In this document: positions 32,114 to 40,565 of the stretch, one piece after another
Layout: each line of letters begins with the position of its first letter
Position numbering within the stretch: position 1 is the stretch's first letter
DNA from: JACDAN01 sp035711385
GTDB lineage: Bacteria; Actinomycetota; Thermoleophilia; Gaiellales; Gaiellaceae
Direction of reading: 5' to 3'
DNA length: 64,000 nucleotides
Assembly: GCA_035711385.1 (NCBI GenBank)
Contig: DASTCG010000026.1
Span: 1-64,000, forward strand
Position numbers and translations under genes: made by a program
The notes under the pieces: model-generated
What the model was told of the DNA's origin: nothing
The model's input: the letters and a program-made list of their open reading frames with translations, nothing else
The model's database searches: none

Positions 32114-32659
32114 GAAGAAGCCGCCGCGCTCGAGGAGCTGGGCGCGCTGCTCGGCGCTCACCTCGACGTTCGCAGGCGTGAGCAGGAAGACCTTGTCGGC
32201 GATTCGCTGCATCCCGCCGTCGAGCGCGTACGTCAAACCACTGGCGAAGTCGATCAGGCGCTTGGAGAGCTCCGCGTCCACGCCCTGGAGGTTGAGGATC
32301 ACCGGCGTGTAGTCCTTGAACCGGTCGGCGATCGTCTTCGCGTCCTGGAAGGTGTGCGGGACGACCAGGTGCACCTTGACCGAGGGGCTGGGCGCCGCCG
32401 GGACGGGCGCGAGCTCCGGCCGCTGCCGGGACCGGATCGACGCGGTACGCGTGGGCGGCGCCGGCTCCGGGTCGGTCCAGTCGTCGAACTCCTTGCTGGA
32501 GCGCCTCCGCGGCGCCAGGCGGCGGACGTTCGGTCGCTCCGAGTACGTCCGTTCGAGCTCCTCGTTCGTCACGTACCCGTCCTCGTCCCAGTCGTCGTCG
32601 TCCTCCTCGGCGATGCCGAAGTAGACGAGCGTTCGGTTCCAGACGTCGGAAAAGGCCAC
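32102..32659 (-). CDS. sepF: Cell division protein SepF
   Basis: A 185-aa FtsZ-membrane anchor. N-terminal amphipathic helix (MAFSDVWNRTLVYFGI), acidic linker, Pro-rich middle and C-terminal beta/alpha domain at about 95-180 with VVPHTFQDAKTIADRFKDY and SKRLIDFASGLTYALDG. 29 bp downstream of yggS. Essential for the division ring in actinobacteria, which lack FtsA (family knowledge). Confidence 0.96.
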   Translation of the reverse strand: MAFSDVWNRTLVYFGIAEEDDDDWDEDGYVTNEELERTYSERPNVRRLAPRRRSSKEFDDWTDPEPAPPTRTASIRSRQRPELAPVPAAPSPSVKVHLVVPHTFQDAKTIADRFKDYTPVILNLQGVDAELSKRLIDFASGLTYALDGGMQRIADKVFLLTPANVEVSAEQRAQLLERGGFFNQA

Positions 32660-32688
32660 CGAGCAGGGGATATTAGCCCCGATGGCGG

Positions 32689-33282
32689 CTAGTGCCAGAG
32701 GACGGAGCCGACGCGCACGAACGTCGCCCCCTCCTCCGCGGCGACGCGGTAGTCCTGGCTCGTCCCCATCGAGAGCTCGGCCAGGCCGAGCCGCTCGGCG
32801 AGCTCGCGGAGCCGCCGGAAGTACGGCCGCGACGCCTCCGGGTCCTCGGTGAACGGGGGCATCGCCGCGAGCCCGCGCACCTCGACCGGGCAGCGCTCGA
32901 GAAACGCCTCGAGGTCCTGGGGCGCGATCCCCGACTTCGTCTCCTCCCCCGCGAGGTTGACCTGGACGAGCGCGGGGATCGTGAGGCGCCTGGCGGCCGA
33001 ATCGGAGTCGAGCGAGTGGACGAGCTCGCAGAGCGCGCTCACCTTCGGCGCCTTCCGGCTCTGCAGATGGCCGATGAAATGCCAGCGAAAGCGATCGCCG
33101 TAGCGGGCGTGCTTCGCCTCGAGGTCTTGCGCCCGGTTCTCGCCGACCACCTCCACGCCGGCCTCGGCCAGCGCCGCCATGTCCTCGACCGACACGTACT
33201 TCGTGGCCGCGACGACCGTGACCCCCTCCCCGAGCTCGGACTTGACCCGCTCGTACCGCTCGCGGATCTCGTCAGGCGACAG
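32689..33282 (-). CDS. yggS: YggS-family PLP homeostasis protein
   Basis: About 197 aa, alanine-racemase-like TIM barrel that binds PLP. The PLP-lysine lies in VVAATKYVS, followed by GENRAQDLEAKH, WHFIGHLQSRK, LVQVNLAGEETKSG and MGTSQDYRVAAEEGATFVRVG. The lysine is upstream of the first ATG/GTG/TTG in the frame (GTG 33195). Between the in-frame TGA (33291-33289) and that lysine the only near-cognate start is CTG 33282, which is preceded by AGGGAG at 9 bp. So translation most likely starts at CTG, overlapping the pgeF stop. Confidence 0.9.
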   Translation of the reverse strand: MSPDEIRERYERVKSELGEGVTVVAATKYVSVEDMAALAEAGVEVVGENRAQDLEAKHARYGDRFRWHFIGHLQSRKAPKVSALCELVHSLDSDSAARRLTIPALVQVNLAGEETKSGIAPQDLEAFLERCPVEVRGLAAMPPFTEDPEASRPYFRRLRELAERLGLAELSMGTSQDYRVAAEEGATFVRVGSVLWH

Positions 33283-33988
33283 CGGCGATCACTCCCTGGC
33301 GACCGGTCACGCCCCCGTCTCGCCGATGCGAGAAGAAGAGCTCCCGGTGGCAGGAGGTGCAGAGATCCGTCCGCTCGACCTCCGAGACGCCCGCGTCCTT
33401 CAGCGCCAGCCCCGCGGCCAGCCAGAGGTCGAGATTCCGGCCGGCGAGGATCTCGGGACCGAACCGGGCGAGGTACGGCTCCGCAACCTCGGGCCCGACC
33501 TCGTAGCAGCAGGGGCCGATCCCCGGGCCGACCACGGCCTTGAGCCGCCCGCCTCCCAGGGCCGCCACGCCGTTCTCGACGATTCCGGCCAGCAGCCCGC
33601 GCCAGCCGACGTGGAGAACGGCGAGCGCCGGGGCGGCGCCGTTCGTTCGCGCGATCGCCACCGGCAGGCAGTCGGCGGTCAGGAGCAGCATCCCCTGCCC
33701 CGGCTCGTCGCTCCACCAGCCGTCGCACGGCGCGTGGCGGACCCGGGCGAGGATCCCCTCCGGCGCCGCCTCCCTGACGACCGCGCCGTGCTGCTGCCAG
33801 GCCATCCGCGCGCGTTCGGGCTCGATTCCGACCCGGTCGGCGAGGCGCCGCCGGTTCTCGAACACCCGCTCGGGCTCGTCGTCGGTGAGGACGCCGAGGT
33901 TGAGCGACTCGTACGGCCCCTCGCTGACGCCGCCGACACGAGTCGAGAACGCGACGACGTACGACTCGGAGATCTCCCAGCGGATCAT
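33272..33988 (-). CDS. pgeF: Peptidoglycan editing factor PgeF (laccase domain)
   Basis: A 238-aa protein of the DUF152/YfiH family, which hydrolyses misincorporated amino acids in cell-wall precursors or acts on purine nucleosides. Diagnostic residues: FSTRVGGVSEGPYESLNLG, QQHGA, LLLTADCLPVAI, HVGWRGLLAGI, GPGIGPCCYEVG and CTSCHRELFFSHRRDG (His/Cys metal site). Its ATG overlaps the stop of the fusion gene upstream (ATGA). Confidence 0.93.
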   Translation of the reverse strand: MIRWEISESYVVAFSTRVGGVSEGPYESLNLGVLTDDEPERVFENRRRLADRVGIEPERARMAWQQHGAVVREAAPEGILARVRHAPCDGWWSDEPGQGMLLLTADCLPVAIARTNGAAPALAVLHVGWRGLLAGIVENGVAALGGGRLKAVVGPGIGPCCYEVGPEVAEPYLARFGPEILAGRNLDLWLAAGLALKDAGVSEVERTDLCTSCHRELFFSHRRDGGVTGRQGVIAAVA

Positions 33989-36609
33989 GTGGTCGAGATC
34001 AGCTCCCGCGCGGCGGCGAGCTCGGACTCGCGCCCGTCGAGCTGGCCGTTCAGCTTGCGGCGCCGTAGCTCGGCGAGGATCTCCCCCACCTCCGGCGACT
34101 CGCCGAGGCCGAGCGCGGCGAGGTCGGAGCCGCTGACCTCGAGCTGCACGTTCCTGAGGCGCCGGAAGTAGTCGTCCAGTTCGGGCCGCTCCTCGAGCGC
34201 CATGGCGAGGAGCGGTGCGTCGGGTGCGTACGGGTCCGCCGCAGCGACGACGTCGGCCGGCTCGAGCGAGTCGCCGCGGAGCCGCTCGACCAGGCGGGGC
34301 GCGACGGTCACGGCCGAGGCGATCCGCTCCCCGTCGCGCCGCTGCACCTTCAGCCGCTGGAGCCATCCGTACACCTCGTCCGGCGTCATCCGCCGCGCGA
34401 GCACCGCGAAGGCGAGCCGCCAGGCCGGGATCCCGGTGCCGTACTCCTCGTTCAGCTCGCGGAGGCGGCCGAGCAGTCCGACCGCCTCGTCGTCGGCCGC
34501 CAGGTGCGGATGGATCGCCGCGCCCGCACCGAGCTCGGCGAGGCGAAGGATGGACGGGCCGGGATCGCCCTCTTCGAGCAGCGCGACCAGCTCGTCGCGG
34601 AGGCGGGCGGACGACAGGTCGCCGACGAGCCCCATCTCGATCGTCCCACGGGCCAGCCGCTGCGTGTGCTCGTCCATGCGGAAGCCGTAGCGGCTCTCGT
34701 ACCGGATCGCGCGGAAGATCCGGGTCGGGTCGTCGATGAACGACAGGTTGTGGAGGATCCGGATCGTCCGCGTCTCCAGGTCGCGGCGCCCGTGGAACGG
34801 GTCGACGAGGCGCCCGAAGTCGTCGCCCTTCAGAGACACCGCCATCGCGTTGATCGTGAAGTCCCGCCGGAAGAGATCCTCCCGGATCGAGGCGTGCTCG
34901 ACGCTCGGCAGGGCCGCCGGCGCGTCGTAGAACTCCGTCCGGGCCGTGACGACGTCGACCCGCTCGCGAGGAGCCGACTCGGCGGCGCCGCCCAAGGCTG
35001 TTCCGGCTCCGCCGGAACGGCCGGTTGCTTCATCGCCGTAGAGGACGACGGCCGTGCCGAACTTTCGGTGCGCCCGGACTCGCCCGTCGACGGCGTCGGC
35101 GAGGGAGCGGGCGAGCTCGATCGCATCACCCTCCACCGCGATGTCGACGTCGAAGTTCGGCTCGCCCAGGAGGATGTCGCGCACGGTTCCGCCCACGAGA
35201 TAGACGCCGTCGTACGGCTCGCTGACCGCGGCGACCGCCTCGAAGATGCGCTGCAGGTGCTCGAGCCGGGCGAGCTCCTCCCGGAGGCTTGCGGCGGGCT
35301 CTGCCTCCGCCTCCGGCTGCTCGCCCAGCGCCCGGAGGACGTCGCTGCGCGTGACGACCCCCACCAGCTTGTCGTGCTCCACGACTGCCAGCCGCCCGTC
35401 GGCCGAGCCCGCCAGCGCCTCCTGGACCTCCGCGAGCGGCGCGTCGGAGGCGACCGTTACGACGCGCGAGCTCATGATCCCCTTCACGGGCGCGTGGGAG
35501 AGGCCGTGCGCGATCGCCTTGTCCAGATCCTCGCGGCCCACCGCGCCGACGAGCTCCCCGCCGTCGACGACGAGGATCCCGCTCTGCTGGTACCGCTGGC
35601 AGACCACCATCGCGGCGGCGACGGACTCCTCCGAGCCGACGGACCTGGCCGGCCGAGACATGACCTGGCGCGCGCGGACCGGCTCGCGAACGGCGTCCGG
35701 AAGGCCGCGGCGCAGGATCTCGCGCGCGTCGTCGAGCGAGCCGCGGAAGATCGCCGACGCGGCCTCGAAATGTCCTCCGCCCCCGAGCAGGGCCGCGATC
35801 CCCGCCGCGTCGATCTCCGGGGCCCGGCTCCGGGTAACCGCGAAGACGCGGTCGTCCATCTCCACGAGCAGGACGAGCGCGCGGCAGTCGGTGAGGTCGA
35901 CAACCTTGTGCGCGAGGTTCGAGACGCCGTCGACGTGGCGGGGCCATGAGACGGCCGAGACGACGACCTCCACGCCGGCGACGCGCTCGGTCTCGACTGC
36001 CGCCATGAGCGCGCTCAGGAGATCGCGCTCGTCCTCCGTCAGCGGCGTGTGGAGGAAGCGCGCGAGGAGGTCCTGGCGTGCGCCGTGGCGCAGGCACCAG
36101 GCGAGCGCATCCGCGTCGCGCTGCGTCGCCGTCGGATAGGTCAGCGACCCGGTGTCCTCGTGGATCCCGAGGGCGAGCGCCGTCGCCTCGATCGGCGTCA
36201 CGGCGATCTCGCGTTCCGCGAGCACGCCCACGAGGGTCGTCGTCAGCGCTCCGTCCTGCGAGATGACCGCGTTGCCCGGCTCGACCCACTCCGGGAGCTC
36301 GCCGGCATGGTGGTCGAAGACGACCGTCTCCACGTCGGGGTCGAGCGCGACCGCCTCGAGCTCGCCGAGCCTCGACGCCGAGATCGTCTCCACGACCACG
36401 AGACGCCGGATCGCGCCCAGGTCGAGACGCGAAGCCTCCACGACGTCCAGCTGGTCGGCGTGGAGGCGGTAGAACTCGCGCACGTTCCGGTTCAGCGTCC
36501 CGTGGAGCGCGATGACTGCGTCCGGATACAGCCGCCGGACGGCGAGCAGGGACGCGAACGCGTCGAAATCCGTGTTCTGGTGGGTGGCGATGACCTCGGG
36601 CGCCTTCAC
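33985..36609 (-). CDS. DHH-CBS-tRNA nucleotidyltransferase fusion
   Basis: An 874-aa fusion. 1-300: DHH/DHHA1 phosphoesterase (THQNTDFDAFAS at 9-20, DHH at 99-101, GGGGH at 277-280). 312-430: two CBS domains. 445-870: CCA-adding/poly(A)-polymerase-type nucleotidyltransferase (LVGGTVRDILLGEPNFDVD at 471-489, second Asp D552, RRDFTINAMA at 581-590, then the RNA-binding head). It probably adds or repairs tRNA 3' ends; the DHH part may cleave RNA ends or a cyclic dinucleotide, and CBS may sense adenylates (inference). Residues 524-549 are a Gly/Ala-rich insert not seen in relatives. GTG start. Confidence 0.88.
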   Translation of the reverse strand: MKAPEVIATHQNTDFDAFASLLAVRRLYPDAVIALHGTLNRNVREFYRLHADQLDVVEASRLDLGAIRRLVVVETISASRLGELEAVALDPDVETVVFDHHAGELPEWVEPGNAVISQDGALTTTLVGVLAEREIAVTPIEATALALGIHEDTGSLTYPTATQRDADALAWCLRHGARQDLLARFLHTPLTEDERDLLSALMAAVETERVAGVEVVVSAVSWPRHVDGVSNLAHKVVDLTDCRALVLLVEMDDRVFAVTRSRAPEIDAAGIAALLGGGGHFEAASAIFRGSLDDAREILRRGLPDAVREPVRARQVMSRPARSVGSEESVAAAMVVCQRYQQSGILVVDGGELVGAVGREDLDKAIAHGLSHAPVKGIMSSRVVTVASDAPLAEVQEALAGSADGRLAVVEHDKLVGVVTRSDVLRALGEQPEAEAEPAASLREELARLEHLQRIFEAVAAVSEPYDGVYLVGGTVRDILLGEPNFDVDIAVEGDAIELARSLADAVDGRVRAHRKFGTAVVLYGDEATGRSGGAGTALGGAAESAPRERVDVVTARTEFYDAPAALPSVEHASIREDLFRRDFTINAMAVSLKGDDFGRLVDPFHGRRDLETRTIRILHNLSFIDDPTRIFRAIRYESRYGFRMDEHTQRLARGTIEMGLVGDLSSARLRDELVALLEEGDPGPSILRLAELGAGAAIHPHLAADDEAVGLLGRLRELNEEYGTGIPAWRLAFAVLARRMTPDEVYGWLQRLKVQRRDGERIASAVTVAPRLVERLRGDSLEPADVVAAADPYAPDAPLLAMALEERPELDDYFRRLRNVQLEVSGSDLAALGLGESPEVGEILAELRRRKLNGQLDGRESELAAARELISTT
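34966..35040. repeat. GC-rich palindromic insert inside the nucleotidyltransferase
   Basis: About 75 bp, in frame, coding for a Gly/Ala/Ser-rich stretch placed between two core strands of the catalytic domain. It carries the perfect inverted repeat GTTCCGGC-TCC-GCCGGAAC (35000-35018). Looks like a small palindromic element that has inserted without breaking the frame. Confidence 0.45.
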
Positions 36610-36629
36610 ACCCGAATTGTTGCGAAGCG

Positions 36630-37025
36630 CTAGGCCAGCGCGATCGCTTCGATCTCCACCTTGGCGCCGGACGGGAGCCTGGCCACCTCGACCGTTGACC
36701 GAGCCGGCGGCATGTCGCCGATCCGGCGGGCGTAGACCTCGTTCATGGCCGCGAAGTCGTCGAAGTCGTCGAGGAAGACGGTCGTCTTGACGATCCGGTG
36801 GAGGCCGGAACCGGCCGCCTCGAGAATGCTCTGAAGGTTGTCGAAGGCCTGTTCGGTCTGCTCGGTGATCCCCTCGCCGACGAGCTCGGTATGGTCGGGG
36901 TCAAGCCCGACCTGCCCGGCTACGAAGACGAGCCCGCCGGCGACGATCGCCTGGGAGTACGGTGCGCCCTGGAACGGCGCCGGGGCCCGCTCGGTGCGCA
37001 CGACCTGCTTCTCCGCCATTGCCAT
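36630..37025 (-). CDS. ridA: RidA-family deaminase
   Basis: A 131-aa trimeric Rid/YjgF protein that hydrolyses reactive enamines and imines formed by PLP enzymes. Catalytic Arg equivalent R109 in PPARSTVEVARLPSGAKVEIE and the N-terminal PYSQAIVAGGLVFVAGQV. AAAGGAG precedes ATG 37025. Two bp after the HisB-like gene, 20 bp before the DHH-CBS fusion; likely co-transcribed. Confidence 0.95.
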   Translation of the reverse strand: MAMAEKQVVRTERAPAPFQGAPYSQAIVAGGLVFVAGQVGLDPDHTELVGEGITEQTEQAFDNLQSILEAAGSGLHRIVKTTVFLDDFDDFAAMNEVYARRIGDMPPARSTVEVARLPSGAKVEIEAIALA

Positions 37026-37027
37026 CG

Positions 37028-37552
37028 CTACTCCTTTCGCGGCGCCGCCGCGTGGGCGAGCGCGCCTCCGAGGGCCTTGAAGATCGCCTCCAGCACGTGC
37101 TCCGGGTCCTCACCGTGCAGAAGACGAACGTGCATCGTGAGCCCGGCGCCCTCGGCGAGCTCCCGCAGGAAGCCGGAGACGAGATCTCGCTCGAGCCCGG
37201 CGACGTGGGCATTCGAGAGGTCGACGTTGGAGACGAGGAGCGGCCGGCCGGATGCCTCGAGCACGACGTTGGCGAGCGCCTCGTCGGCCGGGATCATCGC
37301 GTAGCCGTAGCCCGTCGCCTCCTCGGCGCCCAGAACGTCCCGCAAGGCGGCGCCGAGCGCGTTCCCCGCCGCCGTTGCCACGGCGTCTGGCCCGCCGGGG
37401 GCGACCTCGAGCTGGAGGTCGAAGCCGGAGTGCTCGGCGACGAGGCCGAGCAGGTGGTCGAGCACCGGCAGCCCGGTCGCCACGTTGGCACGGCCGCTTC
37501 CGCCCAGCTCGATCCGGGCTGGAAGCGTCCGTCCCTCCGGGGCACTTTCCAT
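37028..37552 (-). CDS. Degenerate imidazoleglycerol-phosphate dehydratase-like protein
   Basis: A 174-aa protein that follows the HisB (IGPD) fold from end to end: TGLPVLDHLLGLVAEHSGFD, IPADEALANVV, GRPLLVS, LTMHVRLLHGEDPEH, EAIFKALGGALAHA. But the first manganese motif HHTxED is replaced by a His-free stretch (ATAAGN, 59-64), and the second, HHxxE, has only one His (H152) before E155. True IGPD needs these to bind two Mn ions, so this protein is probably not an active dehydratase. No other his gene is near. It may have a new ligand or a structural role. Confidence 0.75.
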   Translation of the reverse strand: MESAPEGRTLPARIELGGSGRANVATGLPVLDHLLGLVAEHSGFDLQLEVAPGGPDAVATAAGNALGAALRDVLGAEEATGYGYAMIPADEALANVVLEASGRPLLVSNVDLSNAHVAGLERDLVSGFLRELAEGAGLTMHVRLLHGEDPEHVLEAIFKALGGALAHAAAPRKE

Positions 37553-37632
37553 CGCTCGAACGAGGGTATCGCAGCGCCTCCGGCGGGCCGATCTCGACCT
37601 GGCGAGCCACCCCTCGGCTCGGAGCGGCCCAC

Positions 37633-39234
37633 ATGGACTCTCCACACGCGCACCCTGCGATCCGTCTGGCCGCGGCCATCCTCCCGATCGTGGGAGCCGC
37701 CGCCCTCGCCGTGCCCGCGGCGGCGTTCTCGGCGTCTTCCTCGCCCTCGGCACCGGACACGGCGGTCGTCACGTATCGGAGCCGCACCGCCCTCCGCCGG
37801 GCGCTCGACCGCTACCCGGCGCACATCGTTCGACGTCTCCCCGACGTCGGTTCCGTGGAAGTGCGGCCCAGCGACCTCCGCAGCTTCACGGCGGCAGTGT
37901 CACGCCTTTCGGGGATCGTCTCGGTGGAGGCGCCGGAGCGGCGCTTCTCCGCGAGCGAGCCGGGCCTGACGGCGATGTACTCGGCCGGGGTGCCGTACCA
38001 GTGGCAGTACGCGGCGACCAGGGCGAGCTCCGTGCCGGATACCGTGCTCCGGGCGGCGGCCGGCGTGAAGATCGCCGTCGTCGACACGGGCGCCGACGTG
38101 ACCGCGCCCGACCTGGCCGCGAAGAGCCTGGAGACGTACAGCGTCCTCGACGGCGGCACCGACATCAGGGACCTTCACGGCCACGGCACCTTCGTCGCCT
38201 CGATCGCCGGCGGCTCGGTCTCGAACGGCGAGGGCATCGCGGGATTCGGCGGCGACGCGCAGCTACTGCTCGTCCAGTCCGGCCGCGCGGATGGGTCCTT
38301 CACCGACGTCGACGAGGCCGACGCGATCGTCTACGCGGTGAACCACGGCGCGAAGATCATCAACCTGTCGATCGGAGGGACGCAGACGTCCTCCGTCGAG
38401 AAGAAGGCGCTCTCCTACGCGGCCGAGCACGGCGTCCTGGTCGTCGCGGCTGCAGGCAACGAGTACGGAGACGGCAACCCGGTCGAGTACCCGGCCGCGC
38501 TCCTCCAGCCGGTGGGCTCCAGAGGGCGAGGCGGGTTCGGCCTCTCGGTCGGGGCGACGACGAAGGCGGGCAACCGGGCGTCGTTTTCGAACACCGGCTC
38601 CTGGATCTCGCTCGCCGCTCCCGGGGAGAACGTCCTCGGCGCTCTCTCGAGCTACTCCAAGGCGCGGGAGTGGCCGCGCTATCCGCTTCCCGGCTCGAGC
38701 CAGGGCCTCTACGGCTTCGCGAGCGGCACGTCGTTCGCGGCCCCCCAGGTCGCCGGCGCCGCGGCGCTCGTGTGGGCGGCGAACCCGTCGCTCGATCGGG
38801 ATCAGGTGTCCTGGATCCTCAAGCGGACCGCGTCCAACGACGGATGGTGGACGAAGGGCCTCGGCTACGGCGTCCTGGACGTCGGCCGTGCGGTCGCGAC
38901 GGCGCAGGCAGGCGGCGAGATCGCGCCGCCCGCGCGCGCCCTCGCCTCGTTGCGCGTGCTCCGGAAGCAGGCGCGGCGGATGCGCGTTCGCGTCCGCGCC
39001 AGGCTCGGCTCGCGCCTCGCGGCGATCTCACCCGCAGGCCGCGGCGTGGCGCTCCAGCTTCGCCGGAATGGAGGGTGGCATGGGATCGCGCGCGCCCGGA
39101 CCAAGGCCGGCGGCCGCGTCGTCCTGAAGGCTCGTCTTCGCCCGGGGCGCTACGTCCTGCGCGTCCGGTACGCCGGCGCGCCCGAGCTGGCGGCCGCGGT
39201 CTCCGGCCGGCTCGTTCTCCGTGTGCGGCGCTAG
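37633..39234 (+). CDS. Secreted subtilisin-like serine protease (S8)
   Basis: A 533-aa extracellular protease. Signal peptide about 1-32; a short inhibitor-like propeptide (VVTYRSRTALRRALDRYPAH ... VEVRPSDL); catalytic triad D151 (VVDTGAD), H184 (HGHGTFVA) and S367 (GTSFAAPQVAG); oxyanion N276. A basic C-terminal beta domain (about 445-533) may bind the cell wall. It ends in CTAG, which also holds the stop of convergent murA. Confidence 0.92.
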   Translation: MDSPHAHPAIRLAAAILPIVGAAALAVPAAAFSASSSPSAPDTAVVTYRSRTALRRALDRYPAHIVRRLPDVGSVEVRPSDLRSFTAAVSRLSGIVSVEAPERRFSASEPGLTAMYSAGVPYQWQYAATRASSVPDTVLRAAAGVKIAVVDTGADVTAPDLAAKSLETYSVLDGGTDIRDLHGHGTFVASIAGGSVSNGEGIAGFGGDAQLLLVQSGRADGSFTDVDEADAIVYAVNHGAKIINLSIGGTQTSSVEKKALSYAAEHGVLVVAAAGNEYGDGNPVEYPAALLQPVGSRGRGGFGLSVGATTKAGNRASFSNTGSWISLAAPGENVLGALSSYSKAREWPRYPLPGSSQGLYGFASGTSFAAPQVAGAAALVWAANPSLDRDQVSWILKRTASNDGWWTKGLGYGVLDVGRAVATAQAGGEIAPPARALASLRVLRKQARRMRVRVRARLGSRLAAISPAGRGVALQLRRNGGWHGIARARTKAGGRVVLKARLRPGRYVLRVRYAGAPELAAAVSGRLVLRVRR

Positions 39235-40511
39235 TTCTCGACGCGGTCGATCTTCGCGCCGAGGGCACGCAGGCGCTCGTCGATGCGCTCGTAGCCTCGA
39301 TCGATCTCGCCGACGTTTCCGATCGTGGAGATGCCGTCGGCGCACAGGCTCGCGATCAGCATCGCCATTCCTGCGCGGATGTCCGGGCTCGCCATTCGCT
39401 GGCCATAGAGCTTCGCCGGGCCGGTGACTACGGCCCTGTGGGGATCGCAGAGGATGATCCGCGCCCCCATCGAGACCAGCTTGTCCACGAAGAACAGGCG
39501 GTTCTCGAACATCTTCTCGAAGATCAGCACCGTCCCCCGCGCCTGCGTCGCCACGGCGAGTGCGATGGAGGTGAGGTCGGCCGGGAAGGCCGGCCAGGGG
39601 CCGTCCTCGATTTTCGGGATCTGGTCGCCGAGATCGTCCTCGATCATCAGCTCCTGGCCGGGAGGCACGCGGACGCTCGAGTCGGCGAGCTCGACCTCGA
39701 CGCCGAGCCGCCGGAAGACCGGGAGGATCGGGGCCAGGTCGTCGATCTCCACCCCGTCGATCGTCATGTCTCCCCCGGTGACGGCCGCGAGGCCGATGAA
39801 GCTCGCGACCTCGATGTGCTCGGGCCCGATCCGCCACTCGCCGCCGCCGAGCTGCTGAACGCCGCGGACGCGCAGGACGTTCGAGCCGATTCCCTCGATT
39901 TGCGCCCCGAGCGCGCCGAGGAACCGGCAGAGGTCCTGGACGTGCGGCTCGCAGGCCGCGTTCCGGATCACCGTCTCCCCAGTCGCGAGCGTCGCCGCCA
40001 TCAACGCGTTCTCCGTCGCCATCACGCTCGCCTCGTCGAGGAAGATCCGCCGGCCCAGAAGCCCCGGCGTGCGCATGTCGAAGCGGCCGTTGAGCTCGAT
40101 CTCGACGCCGAGCTCGGCCAATGCGTGGATGTGCGGGTCGAGCCGCCGGCGGCCGATGACGTCGCCGCCCGGAGGCGGGACGCTGGCTCGGCCGAAACGC
40201 GCCAGCAAGGGGCCGGCGAGGAGGAAGGAGGCCCGGATCTGGCTGCAGAGCTCGGGGTCCAGCTCGGTCTTGTGCGCCTGCGCCGGGTCGACGCGCAGCT
40301 CGTTCGGTCCCAGCCACTCGACGTCGGCGCCCAGGTCGGCGAGGAGCGCGACCATGGTGTCGACGTCGCGGATTCGAGGCACGTTCGAGAGCGTCACCGG
40401 CTCGCTCGCCAGCAGCGTCGCAGCGAGGATCGGCAGTGCGCCGTTCTTGTTCCCGGCTGCCGAGACGCGGCCGCCGAGGGGCGCTCCGCCCTCGATCACG
40501 AAGCTCTCCAT
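39231..40511 (-). CDS. murA: UDP-N-acetylglucosamine 1-carboxyvinyltransferase
   Basis: A 426-aa enzyme for the first committed step of peptidoglycan synthesis. K22 (AAGNKNGALPIL) is present. The catalytic loop reads PPPGGDVIGRRRLDPH: Asp117 in place of the usual Cys, the same change that makes the Mycobacterium tuberculosis enzyme insensitive to fosfomycin. Numbering from ATG 40511 puts the Asp at 117; a GTG 10 codons upstream (40541) is an alternative start. The stop shares CTAG with the subtilase gene. Confidence 0.95.
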   Translation of the reverse strand: MESFVIEGGAPLGGRVSAAGNKNGALPILAATLLASEPVTLSNVPRIRDVDTMVALLADLGADVEWLGPNELRVDPAQAHKTELDPELCSQIRASFLLAGPLLARFGRASVPPPGGDVIGRRRLDPHIHALAELGVEIELNGRFDMRTPGLLGRRIFLDEASVMATENALMAATLATGETVIRNAACEPHVQDLCRFLGALGAQIEGIGSNVLRVRGVQQLGGGEWRIGPEHIEVASFIGLAAVTGGDMTIDGVEIDDLAPILPVFRRLGVEVELADSSVRVPPGQELMIEDDLGDQIPKIEDGPWPAFPADLTSIALAVATQARGTVLIFEKMFENRLFFVDKLVSMGARIILCDPHRAVVTGPAKLYGQRMASPDIRAGMAMLIASLCADGISTIGNVGEIDRGYERIDERLRALGAKIDRVEN

Positions 40512-40565
40512 CAGGGCGTTCGGGATGAGGGTGGTCGACACGAGCGGAGTATGGTACTGGCCGGT

